DNA from: Candidatus Proendomicrobium guianensium
GTDB lineage: Bacteria > Elusimicrobiota > Endomicrobiia > Endomicrobiales > Endomicrobiaceae
Direction: 5' to 3'
DNA: 10,484 bases
Assembly: GCA_009785775.1 (NCBI GenBank)
Contig: WQVR01000017.1
Span: 1 to 10,484, forward strand
Shown: positions 1 to 7,675 of the stretch, piece after piece
Position numbering within the stretch: position 1 is the stretch's first letter
Layout: the number at the start of each line of letters is the position of its first letter
Notes under the pieces: generated by a model
The model's input: only the letters and a program-made list of their open reading frames with translations
Told to the model about the DNA's origin: nothing
The model's database searches: none
Program-made: the position numbers and the translations under genes

Positions 1-2
1 AA

Positions 3-125
3 ACAATACTTTTAGTAGACGATATTGCCACAACATGCGCTACTATTAATGAATGTGCTAAAACTTTAAAAACAGCCCGCCCAAAGAAAATAATTGTTGT
101 TACTGTTGCCCGCGACATTGCCTAG
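3..125 (+). CDS. ComF-family phosphoribosyltransferase, C-terminal fragment (5' end outside the window)
   Basis: The last 40 codons of a gene that enters from the left edge, read in the frame starting at base 3 and ending at TAG 123-125. The peptide begins TILLVDDIATTCATINECAK and ends VVTVARDIA. The hydrophobic strand, the Asp-Asp pair and the following TT-x-AT loop are the PRPP-binding loop of type I phosphoribosyltransferases. The final strand ending in ...VARDIA matches the end of ComF/GntX-family proteins. ComF proteins are linked to DNA uptake in competent bacteria; in others the role is unclear. An unusual point is Cys (codon 36-38) where the family normally has Gly in the TTGAT loop. 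The gene converges on pyruvate carboxylase and ends just before a shared hairpin terminator. The family call is fairly sure, but another phosphoribosyltransferase cannot be excluded from 40 residues. Confidence 0.72.
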   Translation, partial: TILLVDDIATTCATINECAKTLKTARPKKIIVVTVARDIA

Positions 126-130
126 AATAC

Positions 131-174
131 AAAAACAAAGCCCCGCAGGCATTTGCCTGCGGGGCTTTGTTTTT
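131..174. terminator. Bidirectional intrinsic terminator between the comF-like gene and pyruvate carboxylase
   Basis: A perfect inverted repeat with 21-base arms at 131-151 and 154-174, in practice a hairpin with a 4-base ATTT loop. The GC-rich core (CCCCGCAGGC and its complement) is flanked by A-rich and T-rich ends. RNA from either strand therefore gives a strong stem followed by a U tract. It lies 5 bases after the comF-like stop and 12 bases from the pyruvate carboxylase stop, so it can end both convergent transcripts. Confidence 0.93.
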
Positions 175-186
175 ATTACTTATATG

Positions 187-3100
187 TTAGCTTAATGTAA
201 TTAATAACTCGCCGGCTTTAACAAATTGGCGTTCAGTTACTAATATCTCATCAATCACACCTGCGGTTCTTGCAACTACGCTGGTTTCCATTTTCATGGC
301 TTCAACAATTGCAAGCACTTGGTTTTCTTTTACCTTGTCGCCTTTTTTAACGTTTATTTTCGAGACAAGCCCGGGAATTGAGGAGCCCACATGCTTTTTG
401 TTATCTGTGTCGGCATACTTAACCTGTGCGGCGCTCTCTTCCTTGTTTTTGTCGCTAACCGCAACATCGCGCCTTATGCCGTTTAATTCAAACTGCATAT
501 TTTGGGTGCCGTCTGCGTTTTCTTCGCCGGGGCCGATATACTTTATTATAAGTGTTTTACCGTCTTGAATGGCAACTTCGGTAAGTTCGCCTTTAGCCAT
601 ACCCATAAAGAATACATGGCTTGCCATACGGCTTAAATCCCCGTATGAGTCCATACGTTTGAAAAAGCCTTCCACTACTTTCGGGTAAAGTACCCAGCTA
701 ATAGCGTCGCGCATGGTGGGCTCGGGGGTAAATTGCTTTAAATTTTCTATTACGGCATTAAAATCTACAGGAGGTAAGCTTGCGCCGGGAAGCCCTGTAA
801 TAGGTTTTTCGCCTTTTAAAACAACTTTTTGCAGGTCTTTAGGGAAACCGTAAGTGGGTTGACCCATAAGCCCTTTAAAGTATTCTACTACGGAGTTAGG
901 GAAAGCAAGTTCTGCGCCGCGCTCTATAATATTTTTGGCGGTTAAATCGTTTTGAACCATGAAAATCGCCAAGTCGCCAACCATTTTGGAAGAGGGGGTA
1001 ACCTTTACAATATCGCCCAAAACTTCGTTTGCTTCAACATACTTAGCTTTAACTTCGTCGAAACGGTCACGCAGCCCCATATCTATAACTTGAGATTTTA
1101 GGTTGGTGTATTGCCCGCCGGGAATTTCAAGTTCGTAAATTTCTGCCGCAGGGGTGGTAATGTCGCCTTCAAACTGGCTGTAGTAGGGGCGCACGTCTGC
1201 CCAGTAGTTTGTCAGTTTTTGAAGTTCCGCGCGGTTAAGCCCTGTGTCGCGCTCTACGCCTTCTAACGCTGCTACAAGCGAATTTAATGATGGTTGGCTT
1301 GTAAGAGAGCTCATAGATGATATTGCAGCGTCTACAATGTCTACGCCTTCTTCCGCCGCCATTAAGTAAGCCGCTATTTGATTCCCGCTTGTATCGTGCG
1401 AATGTAAATGTATAGGAATGCTTACATTATCTTTTAAAGCGCGGATAAGCTTTTTTGCCGCATAAGGGCGAAGCACGCCGGACATATCTTTAAGCCCTAA
1501 TATGTGCACGCCGCGTTTTTCAAGATCTTTAGCGAAGTCTACATAATATTTAAGATTGTATTTATCGCGGTTGGTATCTAGTATGTTGCCTGTATAGCAA
1601 ACAGTACCCTCTACAACCTTTCCGGCTTTCAAGGTTTCTTCAATGGCAAGTTCCATATTAGGCAGCCAGTTTAAAGAGTCAAAAATACGGAAAATATCTA
1701 TCCCGCTTGATGCGGCTTCTTTAATAAACGCTTTAACAAGGTTATCAGCATAACTGCTATAACCTACCGCATTTGCGCCGCGGAAAAGCATTTGGAAAGG
1801 GATATTAGGAATTCTGCGTCTTAATTCGTCTAATCTTTCCCAAGGGCTTTCTGTTAAGAAGCGGTAAGTTGTGTCAAATGTCGCGCCGCCCCACATTTCA
1901 AGGGAAAGGCAGTCTTTAAGAACATGCGCAGTTGCATTTGCGATAGAAACCATATCTCTTGAGCGCATACGCGTTGCAAGTAAACATTGGTGCGCGTCGC
2001 GCATGCTGGTTTCAGTAACAAGCAATTTCTTCTGGTTAAGTATCCATTTTGCAAATTTTTCAGGACCCTCTTTATCAAGTACCTGTTTTAAGCCGTCAGG
2101 TATGCTTTTTGCGTCATACTCGGGTACGCGCGGTACATCATAAGCGGGTTTATCGTCGCTTTTGGGGTTAGCCAGCGTAGTTTCGGCTATATAGCTTAAA
2201 ATTTTTGTTGCGCGGTCTTTTGAGTCTTTTATTTGGAATAGTTCAGGCGTTTCGTCGATAAATTTTGTGTGGCACTTACCCGCGATAAATGTGGGGTGCG
2301 TTAAGATATTGTCTACAAACGGAATATTTGTTTTAACGCCGCGCACGCGCACTTCGTTGATAGAGCGAAGCAACTTGCGGGTAGCGCCCTCAAATGTGCG
2401 GTCTAAGGTTGTAATTTTTACAAGCAAGCTGTCGTAAAACGGGGTGATTATTGCGCCTGTAAAAGCATTGCCCGCGTCAAAGCGCACGCCGAAGCCGCCG
2501 CCGGAGCGATATGTGGTAATTTGGCCTGTGTCTGGGGCGAAGTTGTTGGCAGGGTCTTCTGTGGTTATGCGCGCCTGAATTGCATAGCCCGAAACTTTAA
2601 TTTCTTCTTGAGATTTAATACCGATAATAGGGTCTGAAAGTTTATGGCCTTGGGCAACCGCAATTTGCGAACGCACAATATCGTAGCCCGTTACCATTTC
2701 TGTAATGGTGTGTTCTACCTGCACGCGCGGGTTCATTTCAATAAAGTAATGTTTGCCGTGCTTGTCTACAAGAAACTCTATAGTGCCTGCGTTTACATAG
2801 TTGACAGCTCTTGCAAGTTTTAAAGAGTCTGCGTGAAGTTCGGCGCGCTTTTCGTCAGAAAGGGTATAGGCGGGGGCAATTTCAACAACTTTTTGGTAGC
2901 GGCGTTGGATAGAGCAATCGCGCTCATAAAGATGTACGATATTTCCGTGCGTGTCGCCAAGTACTTGTATTTCAATGTGTTTAGGCTCTTCAATAAATTT
3001 TTCCATAAACACGTCGGAGCTGCCAAAGGCCTTTAAAGCTTCGCCTTGCGCCATATTAAACAGGCTTTCCATTTCTTCGGGCTTATAAACAAGGCGCATA

Positions 3101-3615
3101 CCTTTGCCGCCGCCGCCGGCCGCCGCTTTTAACATAACGGGGTAGCCTAATTTTTCGGCAATTTTTTTAGCTTCGTCGAGCCCGGCTAAAGGTTCTGTGG
3201 TGCCTTCTATTATGGGTACGCCGGCTTCTTTAGCTATTTTTTTTGCGGCAATTTTGTCGCCCATGTTTGCAAGTATGCTTGATGACGGGCCTATAAAAAC
3301 TATTCCCGCTTCTTCGCAGGCTTTTGCGAAGTTCGCGTTTTCAGACAAAAACCCGTAGCCAGGGTGTATAGCGTCTACACCTTTGCGTTTTGCAAGGTTG
3401 ATTATTTGGGGAATGTCTAGGTAAGCGCCAAGGGGGCTTCTGTTTTCGCCTACAAGGTAGGCTTCGTCAGCTTTAGTACGGAATAAACTTAGTTTATCTT
3501 CTTTAGAATATATTGCCACAGTGCTTAAGTTCATGTCATAGCAAGCACGAAATATACGGATTGCGATTTCCCCGCGGTTTGCGACCAACACTTTTTTAAT
3601 TTGCTTTTTTGCCAT
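187..3615 (-). CDS. pyc: Pyruvate carboxylase, single-chain (biotin carboxylase + carboxyltransferase + biotinyl domains)
   Basis: Biotin-dependent cytosolic enzyme that makes oxaloacetate from pyruvate, bicarbonate and ATP. The 1142-residue length is normal for the one-chain (α4) form. Domains in order: biotin carboxylase (about 5-455), with the ATP-grasp glycine loop AAAGGGGKGM at 164-173 and the EMNPRVQVEH active-site segment at 293-302; HMGL-like carboxyltransferase (about 530-800); the PYC/OADA conserved domain (about 825-1000); and a biotinyl domain (about 1075-1142) with EAMKMET, biotinylated Lys 1108. Expected metal ligands of the carboxyltransferase site are present: Asp 540 (RDAHQ), carbamylated Lys 709 (GLKDMSG), and His 738 and His 740. 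The ATG start is supported by AAAGGAG (complement of 3623-3629) 7 bases upstream. It is a lone gene, divergent from the receiver-GAF gene, with a good promoter at 3675-3704. A separate acetyl-CoA carboxylase or oxaloacetate decarboxylase subunit is ruled out because all three catalytic parts are fused in the pyruvate carboxylase order. Confidence 0.97.
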   Translation of the reverse strand: MAKKQIKKVLVANRGEIAIRIFRACYDMNLSTVAIYSKEDKLSLFRTKADEAYLVGENRSPLGAYLDIPQIINLAKRKGVDAIHPGYGFLSENANFAKACEEAGIVFIGPSSSILANMGDKIAAKKIAKEAGVPIIEGTTEPLAGLDEAKKIAEKLGYPVMLKAAAGGGGKGMRLVYKPEEMESLFNMAQGEALKAFGSSDVFMEKFIEEPKHIEIQVLGDTHGNIVHLYERDCSIQRRYQKVVEIAPAYTLSDEKRAELHADSLKLARAVNYVNAGTIEFLVDKHGKHYFIEMNPRVQVEHTITEMVTGYDIVRSQIAVAQGHKLSDPIIGIKSQEEIKVSGYAIQARITTEDPANNFAPDTGQITTYRSGGGFGVRFDAGNAFTGAIITPFYDSLLVKITTLDRTFEGATRKLLRSINEVRVRGVKTNIPFVDNILTHPTFIAGKCHTKFIDETPELFQIKDSKDRATKILSYIAETTLANPKSDDKPAYDVPRVPEYDAKSIPDGLKQVLDKEGPEKFAKWILNQKKLLVTETSMRDAHQCLLATRMRSRDMVSIANATAHVLKDCLSLEMWGGATFDTTYRFLTESPWERLDELRRRIPNIPFQMLFRGANAVGYSSYADNLVKAFIKEAASSGIDIFRIFDSLNWLPNMELAIEETLKAGKVVEGTVCYTGNILDTNRDKYNLKYYVDFAKDLEKRGVHILGLKDMSGVLRPYAAKKLIRALKDNVSIPIHLHSHDTSGNQIAAYLMAAEEGVDIVDAAISSMSSLTSQPSLNSLVAALEGVERDTGLNRAELQKLTNYWADVRPYYSQFEGDITTPAAEIYELEIPGGQYTNLKSQVIDMGLRDRFDEVKAKYVEANEVLGDIVKVTPSSKMVGDLAIFMVQNDLTAKNIIERGAELAFPNSVVEYFKGLMGQPTYGFPKDLQKVVLKGEKPITGLPGASLPPVDFNAVIENLKQFTPEPTMRDAISWVLYPKVVEGFFKRMDSYGDLSRMASHVFFMGMAKGELTEVAIQDGKTLIIKYIGPGEENADGTQNMQFELNGIRRDVAVSDKNKEESAAQVKYADTDNKKHVGSSIPGLVSKINVKKGDKVKENQVLAIVEAMKMETSVVARTAGVIDEILVTERQFVKAGELLITLS

Positions 3616-3674
3616 ACTTATGCTCCTTTACCATACATAATTAAAAATGCTTATCTTAAAAACATAATTTCGTT

Positions 3675-3704
3675 ATTGTAGCAAATTTTGTAAAAAAATG
3701 GCAA
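3675..3704 (-). promoter_or_regulatory. Candidate σ70-type promoter of pyruvate carboxylase
   Basis: On the minus strand, a -35 hexamer TTGCCA (complement of 3699-3704) and a -10 hexamer TACAAT (complement of 3675-3680) are separated by 18 bases. Each matches the consensus at five of six positions. Transcription would start near 3668, giving a leader of about 50 bases that contains the AAAGGAG ribosome site. The spacer includes a run of seven T. This is a sequence match only; the start site is inferred. Confidence 0.55.
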
Positions 3705-3715
3705 TTACAATTTTA

Positions 3716-3742
3716 TTGATTTTAACATGTAAATTTTATACA
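3716..3742 (+). promoter_or_regulatory. Weak candidate promoter for the rightward receiver-GAF unit
   Basis: On the plus strand, TTGATT (3716-3721) and TATACA (3737-3742) are spaced by 15 bases, shorter than the preferred 17. Each hexamer matches consensus at four of six positions. It is the best pair I see upstream of the gene starting at 3781, where some promoter is expected because the neighbour on the left is divergent. The region is AT-rich, so a chance match is quite possible. Confidence 0.25.
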
Positions 3743-3780
3743 ATCGAAAGGCGGTTCATAGACGGTTTAAAGAGGTTTTA

Positions 3781-4905
3781 ATGAAACAAGGCAAAATACT
3801 TGTGGTAGATGACGAAGAAGGCATAAGGGAACTTTTAGTATCTGAGTTTTCTTCCCTTGGATATAATGCTTCCAGTGCCGTAAACGGCGAAGAGGCGGCA
3901 AACCGTATAGAAAGCGAAAGGTTTGACATTATAATAAGCGATATGAAAATGCCCAAGCTTTCAGGGCTTGAACTTTTAAAAAAGGTTAAAGCCGTACACC
4001 CTTCAACGGAAGTGATAATTGTTACCGGATATGCCACAATAGAAAATGCTTTAGAAGTTATGAAAGCCGGCGCCTATGATTTTGTGCAAAAACCTTTTAA
4101 TATAGACGAAGTTACGCTTTTAGTTGAGCGCGCTTTTGAAAAAAGCGAGCTCAAAACCCTTGTAGCGCTTTATGAAAGTTCTAATGCCATATTTTCAAAC
4201 ACAAAGCTTGAAGAACTTTTACCCATAATGACAAAGCTTATCAAAAAAAATACTCTGGCAGATGACGTGGCGATATTTTTGTCAGACGCTTCAGAGCAAT
4301 TTTCTTTGGAATCTGCCTCATTTGAATTAAACTCCGGACGTAAAAAAATATTTACTTCGTTTATGGAAAAATTTGTAGAACGCGCCATTGCCAACCCCAA
4401 ATTAAAAAATGAACCCTTAATAACAAACGCCTCGTCGGGGTCAGATTTTTTAGAAGGCGCGTTTTTTGAAAACACGGGCATAAAATCTTTTTTAACCTAT
4501 CCTATAATGCTTAACGGCAATGTTTTGGGTTTTCTGCTACTATCAAAAAACGTAGAAAGTTCTACTTTTGCGCAAACAGACTTAGATAACCTTTCAATAT
4601 TTGTTTCTCAAATAGCCCAAGCAATAGCAAACGTAAGGCTTTATGAAAAGCTTGAACTTAAAATATCGGAAATGCAACAAGCTTATGATGCGCTTGTAAA
4701 AGTGAACACGCAACTTGACGCCCTTAAAAAGGCATTTTCTTTAAAGCATTTTACGGAAAAAGCTTCCTACATTGCCGATAAAGTAAACTATATAGCCTCT
4801 AAAACCCCGCAAACTCCCGAGCTTAGCGGTGTATCTTCAGACTTACAAAACAAAGCCAAACAGCTTGTGGAAGACTTAGCAGTGCTAAGCGTAAACCTAA
4901 GTTAA
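3781..4905 (+). CDS. Response regulator: receiver domain + GAF-like sensor domain + C-terminal coiled coil, no DNA-binding output
   Basis: A 374-residue cytoplasmic signalling protein; no signal peptide or membrane segment is seen. Residues 1-120 are a complete CheY-like receiver close to the NtrC/DctD type: acidic pair Asp 10-Asp 11, phospho-acceptor Asp 54 (ISDMKMP), Thr 82 (VTGYAT), and Lys 104 in QKPF. Residues about 130-285 look like a GAF domain, ending in the typical tail (FAQTDLDNLSIFVSQIAQAI, then NVRLYEKL). A predicted helix or coiled coil follows at about 283-325, then a tail of about 50 residues that I do not recognise. There is no helix-turn-helix, AAA+, GGDEF, EAL, HD-GYP or histidine kinase domain, so output is probably through protein contact or dimerisation. 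The ATG is preceded by AGAGG at 3771-3775 with 5-base spacing. No kinase gene is adjacent. It heads a likely unit with the RNA methyltransferase 52 bases downstream. Receiver is certain, GAF likely, role unknown. Confidence 0.88.
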   Translation: MKQGKILVVDDEEGIRELLVSEFSSLGYNASSAVNGEEAANRIESERFDIIISDMKMPKLSGLELLKKVKAVHPSTEVIIVTGYATIENALEVMKAGAYDFVQKPFNIDEVTLLVERAFEKSELKTLVALYESSNAIFSNTKLEELLPIMTKLIKKNTLADDVAIFLSDASEQFSLESASFELNSGRKKIFTSFMEKFVERAIANPKLKNEPLITNASSGSDFLEGAFFENTGIKSFLTYPIMLNGNVLGFLLLSKNVESSTFAQTDLDNLSIFVSQIAQAIANVRLYEKLELKISEMQQAYDALVKVNTQLDALKKAFSLKHFTEKASYIADKVNYIASKTPQTPELSGVSSDLQNKAKQLVEDLAVLSVNLS

Positions 4906-4957
4906 CGGGGTATCGCCTTATAAAAGCTAAGCAGTTCTAACCTGTAGCGGCGCCTTT

Positions 4958-6322
4958 ATGAAAATTCCTAAAGTAATTACGGCTGTTGCCGAAAAAATAG
5001 TTTTTCCCGGCAGAACCCTTGCAAGGTGTTCCGACGGCGTTGCCCTTTTTACCGAAGGCTTAATTCCCGGTGAAACAGCGGAAATAGCCGTATATAAAAA
5101 CAAAAAAACTTTTCGCGAGGGAGATGTAATTAAAGTTATTAGCCCCTCGGACAAAAGGGTTGCTCCCGTGTGTAAGGCATTTGGCGTTTGCGGCGGGTGC
5201 AGTTTTCAATACTTAAGCTATCAAGATCAGTTGTACCATAAACATTTATACGTTAGCGAACTTTTAAATTTTTTGCCGCTAAGTGTTGAAAGTGTTATTC
5301 CAAGCGTAGAAAGTTTGTACTATCGCAATAAAATGGAGTTTAGTTTTTTTACCACGCATGACGGTAAAATAGACTTAGGCTTGCACCGCAAGGGAAGTTT
5401 TTACCGGTATTCTTCCGTTCCTCCGTGTTATATACTGGATAAAGATTTTTTGCCTGTGATAGACATTATAAAACAATTTGTTTGCGACAAAGGGTTTAGC
5501 GCTTACAATAAAAAAACGCATTTAGGTTTTATGCGCCACTTAGTGTTAAGAAAAGCCCAAAATAATAATGAACTTATGGTAAATATTGTTACCAACGCTG
5601 TTACTGAGGGGCAGGATACTGGAGATATTTTTAAACCTTTGGTTGAAAGTTTAAAACCTTTGTGCACAAGCATTTACTGGACACAAAACTCCAAAAAATC
5701 AGACGCCGTAATATCTGACACGCTTACACTTTTGCATGGCAGGGAATATATAACAGAAAAACTTATGGTTAATAATAAAGAATATTTTTTCAAAGTATCC
5801 CCGTTTTCGTTTTTTCAAACAAACTCAAAAACAACGCAACTGCTTTATCAAGAGGTACTTAACGCATTAAACTTAAACAATAAGGAAGCTGTTGTAATGG
5901 ACTTATACGCTGGCACCGGCACAATAGGCATAATGCTTAGCAACTATGTTAAAAAAATTATATCTGTAGAGCATTTGCCCCATGCCGTAGAAGACGCCAG
6001 AACAAATGCCGCCCTAAACGGCGTAGAAAATATAGAATTTTATGCAGACACTGTTGAAAAATGGCTTTTAAACAATTCTGTTTCAATAGATTACATAGTT
6101 ATAGACCCGCCGCGAAGCGGCGTGACGCCTAAAATTATAGATTCCATAATAAAGCTAAACCCCAAAAAAATAATTTATGTTTCATGCAATCCGTCAACTT
6201 TGGCAAGAGACTTGCAGATGTTTATGGGCATATCACGCTACGCGGTAAAGTCTGTAAAGCCGGTAGATATGTTCCCGCAGACTTACCATATTGAAACTGT
6301 TGCGGTGCTTGAATTTAATTAA
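4958..6322 (+). CDS. RumA/TrmA-family iron-sulfur RNA (uracil-5-)-methyltransferase (RlmD/RlmCD-like)
   Basis: A SAM-dependent enzyme that adds a 5-methyl group to a uridine in 23S rRNA or tRNA (COG2265). In the 454-residue protein, residues about 8-66 are a TRAM RNA-binding domain (GVALFTEGLIPGETAEI). Cys 72, Cys 78 and Cys 81 (C-x5-C-x2-C) with Cys 157 form the [4Fe-4S] cluster pattern of RumA. The C-terminal Rossmann methyltransferase has SAM motif DLYAGTGTIG at 315-324, IDPPRSG at 382-388, catalytic nucleophile Cys 410 in VSCNPSTLARDL, and the general-base Glu 446 in HIETVAVL. Every key residue is present, so the enzyme should be active. The cluster and TRAM domain favour an RlmD/RlmCD-type 23S rRNA enzyme over E. 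coli TrmA, but family members vary in target, so no symbol is given. No other in-frame start lies between the upstream stop at 4928 and the ATG. No convincing ribosome site precedes it, so translation may depend on the upstream gene or be weak. Confidence 0.93.
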   Translation: MKIPKVITAVAEKIVFPGRTLARCSDGVALFTEGLIPGETAEIAVYKNKKTFREGDVIKVISPSDKRVAPVCKAFGVCGGCSFQYLSYQDQLYHKHLYVSELLNFLPLSVESVIPSVESLYYRNKMEFSFFTTHDGKIDLGLHRKGSFYRYSSVPPCYILDKDFLPVIDIIKQFVCDKGFSAYNKKTHLGFMRHLVLRKAQNNNELMVNIVTNAVTEGQDTGDIFKPLVESLKPLCTSIYWTQNSKKSDAVISDTLTLLHGREYITEKLMVNNKEYFFKVSPFSFFQTNSKTTQLLYQEVLNALNLNNKEAVVMDLYAGTGTIGIMLSNYVKKIISVEHLPHAVEDARTNAALNGVENIEFYADTVEKWLLNNSVSIDYIVIDPPRSGVTPKIIDSIIKLNPKKIIYVSCNPSTLARDLQMFMGISRYAVKSVKPVDMFPQTYHIETVAVLEFN

Positions 6323-6357
6323 ATTTTCAGTTGTAAATCGGCAGGAGATTAAACCCG

Positions 6358-7593
6358 ATGACAGGTTACTTTAGAAAACTTGAAGATATAGTGCTAAGAT
6401 ACAAACATAAATATGCGAAACATCCTAAAAAAGCGGCGTTAAGGCTTGTTTGGTGGAATTTAGTTGCGTTTGTTCTAAGCAGAGAGGTTAAAAAATCAGC
6501 TAATGCGGTTGAAGGCGCGTGGGTAAAAATTTTAAATGAAGGCGTAGATATAACCGGAAATTATGCGCAAGAAATAAAAAACTTTAAAATACCTAAAGAT
6601 GTGTATATTAATAGTTTTAATATCGATGCGGCGTTAAGCTCAGGAAAAAATTTTAAGCGCATGGGGCTAGTGTTTTTTATGGGTATAGGAGATTACTTTC
6701 TTGCGACAAACTTTATAGAAGTTTTAAAAAAGCGTTACCCGCATATTGCTTTTGACGCGTATGTCTCTAAAAATATAGACGGTAATAATTCTCCGCTTGT
6801 GGCAGAATGCCTTAAAGTTAACCCTAACTTTGAAAATATTTATTATTTTGACGGACGCCCTACCAGAAAAAACTATGACTTTTCTGACTGCTACAAAAAA
6901 ATAAAAGAAGATACTTTGTTACTTCCTGTTGTTTACGGTTTTGGTCAGCATATAAAGTCACGCCATGAAACTTTATGCCAAACTTTCGGGCTTAGTAAAC
7001 CTAATTTTACCCCGATTCCCAAAGTATATACTGATTATCCCGTAACGCCTCAGGTGTCAGGTATTATAGTCGGTATAGATAAAAAAATGCAAAGCAAAAA
7101 AGGCATTATATGGTTGCAGCTTGCGGCGCGTTCGTCAAACTATATATATAATCATGATAAAGCTGTTGAACTTATAGAGGGCTTTGCAAACGAAGGTTAT
7201 TTGGTTATAAACCTTGATTTAAACCTTGCCGAAGCAGACCATATTATCAATTTAGACATTAAAAAAGTAACCATTAACGAAAGCATAAAACTGCTGGCTG
7301 AGTTAAACAAAAAGTATAAAGTTTATTGCGCGGGGATAAACTCTTGCTTTGTTGCCATATCTTCAGGGCTTAAAATACAAAACTTATTATTGCAAAACAA
7401 TTACGACAAGTGCATAGAATCTGTATGGTTTCCCAATGTTTTTGTCATAGGCAATGCCGAGTATGCCATGCTTCCAAAAAGCAGAGTTTTTGAAGCAAGC
7501 CTAGACGATTACACATTAAACGCCGGCAAGCGTTTTGATTATAACCCCGAATTTGTTTTGGAATGTTTTAAAAAATTTCAGGAGCAAGTTTAA
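6358..7593 (+). CDS. Uncharacterised protein with resemblance to family 9 (heptosyltransferase-like) glycosyltransferases
   Basis: A 411-residue protein I cannot name with certainty. From residue 102 it reads MGLVFFMGIGDYFLATNFIE and continues to LKKRYPHIAFDAYV. This resembles the N-terminus of GT9 heptosyltransferases: a β-strand, a GD motif with the catalytic-type Asp (here Asp 112), then a helix with ...ALR.RYP... and a second strand. The second half has β/α-like segments (GIIWLQLAARSSNYI at 249-263; a strand YLVINLD at 281-287; VYCAGINSCFVAISSGLKI at 322-340) that could match the C-terminal Rossmann domain of a GT-B fold, but the usual acceptor/donor-site signatures are degraded. About 100 residues precede the GD motif, including a basic and tryptophan-containing stretch (about 14-40); this extension is unusual for GT9. 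No signal peptide is clear. The ATG follows AGGAG at 6343-6347. It is the last gene before the terminator at 7612, 35 bases after the methyltransferase. The coding region is secure; the glycosyltransferase idea is inference. Confidence 0.6.
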   Translation: MTGYFRKLEDIVLRYKHKYAKHPKKAALRLVWWNLVAFVLSREVKKSANAVEGAWVKILNEGVDITGNYAQEIKNFKIPKDVYINSFNIDAALSSGKNFKRMGLVFFMGIGDYFLATNFIEVLKKRYPHIAFDAYVSKNIDGNNSPLVAECLKVNPNFENIYYFDGRPTRKNYDFSDCYKKIKEDTLLLPVVYGFGQHIKSRHETLCQTFGLSKPNFTPIPKVYTDYPVTPQVSGIIVGIDKKMQSKKGIIWLQLAARSSNYIYNHDKAVELIEGFANEGYLVINLDLNLAEADHIINLDIKKVTINESIKLLAELNKKYKVYCAGINSCFVAISSGLKIQNLLLQNNYDKCIESVWFPNVFVIGNAEYAMLPKSRVFEASLDDYTLNAGKRFDYNPEFVLECFKKFQEQV

Positions 7594-7611
7594 GTTTGTA
7601 AACTGTTTTTC

Positions 7612-7656
7612 AAAAAAAGCCGCCGCTTAGATTAAACCTAAGCGGCGGCTTTTTTT
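7612..7656. terminator. Bidirectional intrinsic terminator between the GT9-like gene and rpoD
   Basis: A perfect inverted repeat with 19-base arms at 7612-7630 and 7638-7656 and a 7-base loop (ATTAAAC). The core GCCGCCGCTTAG pairs with CTAAGCGGCGGC. Seven A on one side and seven T on the other give a U tract for either strand. It lies 18 bases after the GT9-like stop and about 20 bases from the rpoD stop, so it can end both convergent units. Confidence 0.93.
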
Positions 7657-7675
7657 ATAAAAAGGTACTAGGTGC

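Noticed and set aside
296..568. Open frame on the + strand opposite the biotinyl end of pyruvate carboxylase
   Set aside because: It lies antisense to a highly conserved coding region, has no ribosome site or recognisable domain, and its composition follows from the codons of the real gene.
1854..2143. Overlapping open frames on both strands inside the carboxyltransferase region
   Set aside because: They are shadows of the pyruvate carboxylase gene, with no domain and no independent start signals.
2820..3036. Short open frames on both strands inside the biotin carboxylase region
   Set aside because: They sit wholly inside an intact conserved gene and look like low-information translations of it.
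3756..4037. Minus-strand open frame across the receiver domain start
   Set aside because: It is antisense to the well-supported receiver gene and has no homology I recognise.
4170..4481. Minus-strand open frame opposite the GAF-like region
   Set aside because: It is a shadow of the + strand gene with no ribosome site or domain.
4927..5154. Minus-strand open frame opposite the start of the RNA methyltransferase
   Set aside because: It is antisense to the TRAM domain coding sequence, with no supporting signal.
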